Origin: Amycolatopsis sp. A133 | GTDB lineage: Bacteria; Actinomycetota; Actinomycetes; Mycobacteriales; Pseudonocardiaceae | Direction: 5' to 3' | DNA: 64,000 nucleotides | NCBI RefSeq assembly: GCF_031082405.1 | Contig: NZ_JAVHJU010000015.1 | Coordinates: 1-64,000, forward strand | In this document: positions 59,075 to 64,000 of the stretch, piece by piece | Position numbering within the stretch: position 1 is the first letter of the stretch | Layout: every line of letters starts with the position of its first letter | Position numbers and translations under genes: made by a program | The notes under the pieces: model-generated | Database searches by the model: none | What the model was told of the DNA's origin: nothing | The model's input: only the letters and a program-made list of their open reading frames with translations

Positions 59075-60132
59075 GTACCCAGGCGTGGCCGGGAATCATC
59101 GAGGCGTACCGGGGCCGCGTCCCGGTACCGGACGGGGCGCGGGTCGTCACGCTCGGCGAAGGCAACACGCCGCTGCTGCCCGCGTGGCACCTGTCCGAGC
59201 TGACCGGCTGCGAGGTGCACCTCAAGGTCGAGGGCGCCAACCCGACCGGCTCGTTCAAGGACCGCGGGATGACCGTGGCCATCACGCACGCGCTCGCGAG
59301 CGGCCTCAAGGCGGTGATCTGCGCGTCGACCGGCAACACCTCCGCCTCGGCCGCCGCCTACGCCGCCCGGGCCGGCCTCACCTGCGCGGTGCTGGTGCCG
59401 CAGGGCAAGATCGCGATGGGCAAGCTCGCCCAAGCCGTGCTGCACGGCGCGCGGATCCTGCAGGTCGACGGCAACTTCGACGACTGCCTCGAGCTGGCCC
59501 GCAAGACCGCGGCCGACTACCCGGTCACCCTGGTCAACTCGGTCAACCCGGTGCGCATCGCCGGCCAGAAGACCGCGGCGTTCGAAATCTGCGACGTCCT
59601 CGGCACGGCGCCCGACATCCACTGCCTCCCGGTCGGCAACGCGGGGAACATCACCGCTTACTGGGCGGGGTATTCGGAGTACGCGGCCGACGCTGTGGTG
59701 AAGAACACGCCGCGGATGTTCGGCTTCCAGGCGGCCGGTGCGGCGCCGCTGGTGCTGGGCGAGCCGGTGCGCGACCCGGACACCGTCGCCACCGCCATCC
59801 GGATCGGCAGCCCGGCGTCGTGGACCGCCGCGGTGAAGGCGAAGGAAGCGTCCAACGGGCTCTTCGAAGCCGTCACCGACGAGAAGATCCTCGAGGCCTA
59901 CCGGCTGCTGGCCGGCCGCGAAGGCGTGTTCGTCGAGCCGGCGTCGGCCACCAGCGTGGCGGGTCTGCTCGCGACGGCCGCCGACGGCAGGCTCCCACGC
60001 GGGTCTCGCGTGGTCTGCACGGTCACCGGCCACGGCCTGAAGGACCCCCAGACGGCGCTGGCGGGCAACGTCGAGGTCGAACCCCTCGCCGTGGACCCCT
60101 CGGCCGTCGCGGCGGCCCTGGACCTCCGGTGA
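59071..60132 (+). CDS. thrC: threonine synthase
   Basis: A 353-residue PLP enzyme that turns O-phosphohomoserine into threonine. PLP Lys63 is in [27 protein letters not shown] and the glycine loop GNAGNI are also present. It has the short bacterial class-1 length. The GTG overlaps hom. The 37-bp gap to thrB is short, so hom-thrC-thrB form one operon. Confidence 0.96.
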   Translation: MSTQAWPGIIEAYRGRVPVPDGARVVTLGEGNTPLLPAWHLSELTGCEVHLKVEGANPTGSFKDRGMTVAITHALASGLKAVICASTGNTSASAAAYAARAGLTCAVLVPQGKIAMGKLAQAVLHGARILQVDGNFDDCLELARKTAADYPVTLVNSVNPVRIAGQKTAAFEICDVLGTAPDIHCLPVGNAGNITAYWAGYSEYAADAVVKNTPRMFGFQAAGAAPLVLGEPVRDPDTVATAIRIGSPASWTAAVKAKEASNGLFEAVTDEKILEAYRLLAGREGVFVEPASATSVAGLLATAADGRLPRGSRVVCTVTGHGLKDPQTALAGNVEVEPLAVDPSAVAAALDLR

Positions 60133-60169
60133 CCCCCAGCTCGCAAGCGCGCCACATCGGGGCGCTCTC

Positions 60170-61054
60170 GTGACCGGGTTCCGGATCACCGTCCCGGCGT
60201 CCACCGCGAACCTCGGGCCGGGCTTCGACGCCTTCGGGATGGCGCTGAGCCTGTACGACGTCGTCGAGGTGCGGGTCACCGATTCCGGGCTGAAGGTCGA
60301 GGTCGAAGACGCCGGGGCCGGCGGGGTCGCGGACGTCCCCACCGACGAGACGCACTTGGTCGTCCGGGCCATCCGGAAGACCTGCGAGCACCTCGGCGTC
60401 GAGCCGCCCGGCCTGCACCTGCGCTGCTTCAACTCGATCCCGCACGCGCGCGGCCTCGGCTCGTCCGCGGCCGCGGTGGTGTCCGGGGTGGCCGCCGGGT
60501 ACGCGCTGGCGGGCCGGGAAATCGACGCCTCCGACGCGCTGCAGCTGGCCGCCGGGTTCGAAGGCCACGCCGACAACGCCGCCGCCAGCCTGCTCGGCGG
60601 GCTGGTGCTGGCCTGGTGCGACGACGGGCGCTTCCACGCCGAGCGGCTCACGCCGCACGCGTCGATCCTTCCGGTCGTGGCCGTGCCGTCGGTGCGCTCG
60701 GCCACCGCGACCACGCGCGGGCTGCTGCCGCCGACCGTGCCGCACGCCGACGCCGCGCTCAACGCCGGGCGCGCCGCGCTCGCCGTCCACGCGCTGACGG
60801 CGAAGCCGGAGCTCCTGCTCGCGGCCACCGAGGACCGGCTGCACCAGGACTACCGCGCCCCCGCGTACCCCGCCAGCACGGAGCTGGTGGCGACGCTGCG
60901 TGCACACGGAGTGCCCGCGGCGGTCTCCGGCGCCGGCCCGACGGTGCTCGCGCTGACCACCGGGGGAATACTCCCGCCCGAAGTCGGCGTTGACGGTTTC
61001 GACGTCCTCGAGCTGCCCGTGGATCTCACGGGTGTGCAGGTTGCGGCTCAGTAA
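60170..61054 (+). CDS. thrB: homoserine kinase
   Basis: A 294-residue GHMP kinase that phosphorylates homoserine. The ATP-binding motif [16 protein letters not shown] is at about 91-106, with N-terminal [16 protein letters not shown] and C-terminal [14 protein letters not shown] 60170. It completes the threonine branch hom-thrC-thrB. Confidence 0.96.
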   Translation: MTGFRITVPASTANLGPGFDAFGMALSLYDVVEVRVTDSGLKVEVEDAGAGGVADVPTDETHLVVRAIRKTCEHLGVEPPGLHLRCFNSIPHARGLGSSAAAVVSGVAAGYALAGREIDASDALQLAAGFEGHADNAAASLLGGLVLAWCDDGRFHAERLTPHASILPVVAVPSVRSATATTRGLLPPTVPHADAALNAGRAALAVHALTAKPELLLAATEDRLHQDYRAPAYPASTELVATLRAHGVPAAVSGAGPTVLALTTGGILPPEVGVDGFDVLELPVDLTGVQVAAQ

Positions 61055-61464
61055 AAGGTGGGTCACGTGCGCGCCGCCACGCCCGCCACGCGGGGGGTGG
61101 TTGTTGCACCCGGCACCGCCGCGGTCTACCCTCGGGGGCGTTCGATCACCGTGCGTTTCCGCACCCGATGCCGGTCCCGGGGAATCCCCCGGATCGCATC
61201 CTTCGTCGATCCGCCGAATCCGCACCGCCTGGCACGCGGGGTAACGCGGAAGGACGCAGGCGGGTTTCCGGTCTCGGCGGTGCCGAATTCCGTGTCCTCC
61301 GAATGGAGGACGCAACCCCCTGTGGTGGAGGCGCTCCAGCTGTGTTTCGCACGGCCGAAGAGCTCATCTCCCGCATCGGGGAGCAGATACGCCGGTTCGC
61401 GATCAGAAGCGAGCGGCAGTCCGCTGATCCGCCTGGAGGCGTGGATCGGTCAGGAAGGACATGT
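61055..61464 (+). promoter_or_regulatory. rho: 410-bp rho upstream region / long leader
   Basis: No credible gene. The region probably contains the rho promoter and an untranslated leader. It holds a perfect hairpin at 61294-61311 (GTCCTCC, loop GAAT, GGAGGAC) and a smaller TGGAG-GCG-CTCCA stem about 30 bp on. Rho commonly limits its own synthesis by terminating within its leader, so these may matter, though the region is not C-rich and G-poor as a classical rut site would be. Confidence 0.45.
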
Positions 61465-63504
61465 GTGAGCAACACCGATCTTTTGAGCGACGTGGGTAGC
61501 GACACGGCCGGTTCGAACGGCACGGCCCCCGCGCCCAAGCGGGCGGTCGGCGGGCTGACCGGTAAGACCGTCGCCGAACTGCGTTCGCTGGCTGGGGAGC
61601 TCGGCGTCGGCGAGACGACGGGCATGCGCAAGGGCGATCTGATCGCCGCGATCCGTGAGCGCCAGGGCAAGTCGCGCAAGCCGCGTGCGGCGGCCGAGAC
61701 GCTGCCCCTGGAGGGCGTCGGCGAGCCGCCGAAGGCGGCCCCCAAGGCCGAGCCGAAGGCCGAGGCGCCTGCCGCCCCGGTCGAGACCAAGCCGGAGCCG
61801 AAGGCCGAGGCGTCCGCGCCGTCGGACACCCAGCCGCAGGCCGAGCGCCCGCAGCAGGACCGGCAGGACCGGCAGGACGGCCAGCAGGGCCAGGACGGCC
61901 AGCCCGAGGAGGGCGGCCGCAGCCGGCGTCGCCGCGGTTCCAACCGCGCCGCCGGGGCGCCCGACGGCCAGCAGGGCGGCGACCGCCAGGGCGGTGACCG
62001 TCAGCAGGGCCAGGGTGGCGACCGTCAGCAGGGTCAGGGAGGCGACCGCCAGCAGGGCGAGCGCAACCGCGACCAGCAGCGCCAGGGCGGCGGCAACCGC
62101 GGCGACAACCGGGGTGACAGCCGGGGTGAAAACCGCGGCGACAGCCGGGGTGACAACCGCCAGGACGGCAACCGCCAGCGCAACCAGCAGGACGGCAACC
62201 GCGGCGGCCAGGACAGCCGCGGCAGCCAGGACAACCGGGCCCAGCAGGACGACGACGAGGAAGGCGGCCGTCGCGGCCGTCGCTTCCGCGATCGCCGTCG
62301 CCGGGGCAGCGGTGGCGGCCGGCCCGAAGCCGGCTCGCCGGACACCGAGATCCGCGACGACGACGTCCTGCTGCCCGTCGCGGGCATCCTCGACGTGCTG
62401 GACAACTACGCGTTCGTGCGGACCTCCGGCTACCTCGCCGGCCCGAACGACGTGTACGTCTCGCTGTCGCTGGTCCGCAAGTACGGCCTGCGCCGCGGTG
62501 ACGCCATCACCGGCGTCGTGCGCCAGCCGCGTGACGGCGAGCAGCAGCGGCAGAAGTTCAACCCGCTGGTGCGCGTCGACTCGATCAACGGGCTGGAGCC
62601 GGACGAGGCCAAGCGGCGTCCCGACTTCACCAAGCTGACCCCGCTGTACCCGAACGAGCGGCTGCGCCTCGAGACCGAGTCGCACAAGCTCACGACCCGC
62701 GTGATCGACCTGATCATGCCGGTCGGCAAGGGGCAGCGCGCCCTGATCGTGTCGCCGCCGAAGGCCGGTAAGACCACGATCATGCAGGACATCGCGAACG
62801 CGATCTCCACGAACAACCCCGAGTGCCACCTGATGGTCGTCCTGGTCGACGAGCGTCCGGAAGAGGTCACGGACATGCAGCGGTCGGTGAAGGGTGAGGT
62901 CATCGCCTCCACCTTCGACCGTCCGCCGGCGGACCACACCTCGGTCGCGGAGCTGTCGATCGAGCGGGCCAAGCGCCTGGTCGAAATGGGCCACGACGTG
63001 GTCGTGCTGCTCGACTCGATCACCCGCCTCGGCCGCGCCTACAACCTGGCGGCCCCGGCGTCCGGCCGGATCCTGTCCGGTGGTGTCGACTCGACCGCGC
63101 TCTACCCGCCGAAGCGGTTCCTCGGCGCGGCGCGCAACATCGAGAACGGCGGTTCGCTGACCATCTTCGCGACGGCGATGGTCGAGACCGGCTCGACGAT
63201 GGACACGGTCATCTTCGAGGAGTTCAAGGGCACCGGCAACGCCGAGCTCAAGCTGGACCGGAAGATCGCCGAGCGCCGGGTGTTCCCGGCGGTCGACGTC
63301 AACCCGTCCGGTACCCGCAAGGACGAGCTGCTGCTGAACCCGGACGAGCTGGCCGTGACCGTGAAGCTGAGCCGGGTGCTGCACGCGCTCGACTCGCAGC
63401 AGGCCATCGACCTGCTGATCTCGCGGCTGCGCAAGACCAAGACGAACACCGAGTTCCTGATGCAGGTCTCGAAGACCGCCCTCGGCGGCGGCGAAGACGA
63501 CTGA
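61465..63504 (+). CDS. rho: transcription termination factor Rho with long N-terminal insert
   Basis: A 679-residue Rho, about 260 longer than the E. coli protein. The N-terminal Rho_N helix domain (VAELRSLAGELGVGETTGMRKGDLIAAI, about 33-62) is followed by a roughly 230-residue disordered region: first Pro/Ala/Glu/Lys-rich, then Gly/Gln/Asp/Asn/Arg-rich repeats, and an RRGRRFRDRRRRG patch. The RNA-binding cold-shock domain begins near 295 and the ATPase has Walker A PPKAGKTT at 431-438. GTG 61465 follows GGAAGG; the ATG four bases earlier is out of frame. High-GC actinobacteria often have such inserts. Confidence 0.96.
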   Translation: MSNTDLLSDVGSDTAGSNGTAPAPKRAVGGLTGKTVAELRSLAGELGVGETTGMRKGDLIAAIRERQGKSRKPRAAAETLPLEGVGEPPKAAPKAEPKAEAPAAPVETKPEPKAEASAPSDTQPQAERPQQDRQDRQDGQQGQDGQPEEGGRSRRRRGSNRAAGAPDGQQGGDRQGGDRQQGQGGDRQQGQGGDRQQGERNRDQQRQGGGNRGDNRGDSRGENRGDSRGDNRQDGNRQRNQQDGNRGGQDSRGSQDNRAQQDDDEEGGRRGRRFRDRRRRGSGGGRPEAGSPDTEIRDDDVLLPVAGILDVLDNYAFVRTSGYLAGPNDVYVSLSLVRKYGLRRGDAITGVVRQPRDGEQQRQKFNPLVRVDSINGLEPDEAKRRPDFTKLTPLYPNERLRLETESHKLTTRVIDLIMPVGKGQRALIVSPPKAGKTTIMQDIANAISTNNPECHLMVVLVDERPEEVTDMQRSVKGEVIASTFDRPPADHTSVAELSIERAKRLVEMGHDVVVLLDSITRLGRAYNLAAPASGRILSGGVDSTALYPPKRFLGAARNIENGGSLTIFATAMVETGSTMDTVIFEEFKGTGNAELKLDRKIAERRVFPAVDVNPSGTRKDELLLNPDELAVTVKLSRVLHALDSQQAIDLLISRLRKTKTNTEFLMQVSKTALGGGEDD

Positions 63505-63512
63505 TCCCGTCT

Positions 63513-63552
63513 CGAAGGGGGCCTTCCCGGTACGCCGGGGAGGCCCCCTTCG
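63513..63552 (+). terminator. hairpin terminator after rho
   Basis: Perfect 12-bp arms CGAAGGGGGCCT and AGGCCCCCTTCG around a 16-base GC-rich loop, starting 8 bp after the rho stop. No T-run follows, as is common for hairpin terminators in high-GC actinobacteria. Confidence 0.82.
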
Positions 63553-63685
63553 TGGGGGGAATAGCTGGTCAGCGGGGTGCGTTCCAGTACACGTCAGCCC
63601 GTCTGGCAGAATGACCCGCTGAAGTCCGGCGCCGGTTCACCCCGTGGGAACGACTGGGGACCCGGAGCCAACGAGAGAGGACACC

Positions 63686-63916
63686 ATGAAGAGCGGTATT
63701 CACCCCGAGTACGTGGTCACGGACGTGAACTGCGACTGCGGCAACAGCTTCACCACGCGCAGCACCAAGACCAGCGGCAGCATCCACGTCGAGATCTGCT
63801 CGAACTGCCACCCGTTCTACACGGGTAAGCAGAAGATCATGGACACCGGTGGCCGGGTCGCGCGCTTCGAGGCTCGCTACGGCAAGCGGCAGAAGAAGGA
63901 AGCCGACGCCAAGTAG
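63686..63916 (+). CDS. rpmE: 50S ribosomal protein L31 (zinc-binding form)
   Basis: A 76-residue L31. It keeps all four zinc cysteines: Cys16, Cys18, Cys38 and Cys41 ([15 protein letters not shown]), so it is the C+ form used when zinc is ample. [23 protein letters not shown] is typical. ATG 63686 follows GAGAGG; upstream in-frame codons are not family-like. A CAGAAT -10-like box lies about 75 bp upstream. Confidence 0.97.
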   Translation: MKSGIHPEYVVTDVNCDCGNSFTTRSTKTSGSIHVEICSNCHPFYTGKQKIMDTGGRVARFEARYGKRQKKEADAK

Positions 63917-63924
63917 CTTTTTCC

Positions 63925-63958
63925 ACGGCGCCCACCCGGTCCTCCGGGTGGGCGCCGT
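63925..63958 (+). terminator. hairpin terminator after rpmE
   Basis: Perfect 15-bp arms, starting ACGGCGCCC and ending GGGCGCCGT, around loop TCCT, 8 bp after the rpmE stop. It is followed by CGCTTTGT, a weak T-rich tail. Confidence 0.9.
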
Positions 63959-64000
63959 CGCTTTGTATGGACACGGCGTGTGACTCCGGGCTGAGAGGTG

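Noticed and set aside
61450..63384. Minus-strand frame of 644 codons opposite rho
   Set aside because: Produced by the GC bias and repeats of rho; no start context and no known fold.

Overview
The window is high-GC actinobacterial chromosome. Gene content and style point to a Pseudonocardiaceae member, most likely Amycolatopsis or a close relative: tandem DUF574-type methyltransferases, many GTG starts, stop/start overlaps of 1-4 bp, a rho with a very long disordered N-terminal insert, an argS-lysA-hom-thrC-thrB-rho-rpmE order, and a compact PQQ cluster. The genus is inferred from these features, not from a database match.

Layout. 1-6183 (mostly minus): the start of a secreted protein, three tandem SAM methyltransferases, and a GlcD-type FAD oxidase joined to a ThDP enzyme through a previously unannotatable 26-codon reading frame. 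6331-7152: aldo/keto reductase. 7282-16252: a catabolic island (GABA-type aminotransferase, aldehyde dehydrogenase, tartrate/D-malate-type dehydrogenase, Asp/Glu-racemase-fold protein, FCD-GntR regulator, an eroded second racemase-fold gene, D-2-hydroxyacid dehydrogenase, amidase). Three copies of the operator ATTGTYGACAAT sit in its three promoter regions, so it looks like one local regulon. 16311-20884: small genes, an MFS exporter and a pqqA-C-D-E-B operon. 21013-22377: wax-ester synthase/DGAT.

22618-29464 is a second GntR-controlled island: ThDP enzyme, hydantoinase/oxoprolinase A and B, SDR and FCD-GntR, read as one overlapping operon from a promoter covered by a perfect 12-1-12 palindrome. 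29415-46510 is mixed: ArsR-type regulator, GH27 galactosidase (with a possible C-terminal frameshift), CaiB CoA-transferase, class III aminotransferase, IclR regulator, PH-domain membrane pair, PAC2 protein, orphan MCE protein, FAD monooxygenase with divergent TetR, YggT, and a family-9-like pectate lyase behind two LacI-type operators. 46709-54440: methyltransferase, tRNA-Arg(CCG), epoxide hydrolase, CDF metal exporter, an ECF sigma/DGPF/RibD-like operon, and a DUF305/DUF3105 membrane pair. 54668-63916 is core: argS, lysA, hom, thrC, thrB (aspartate-family amino acids), rho and rpmE.

The most unusual non-coding structure is a family of strictly 21-bp-spaced tandem repeats lying between convergent genes at two places (11.7 kb, 14 units, and 35.5 kb, 7 units); the second is preceded by a perfect 23-bp-arm inverted repeat. 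A palindromic word, TCCACWGTGGA, also recurs inside many unrelated genes, in more than one reading frame.
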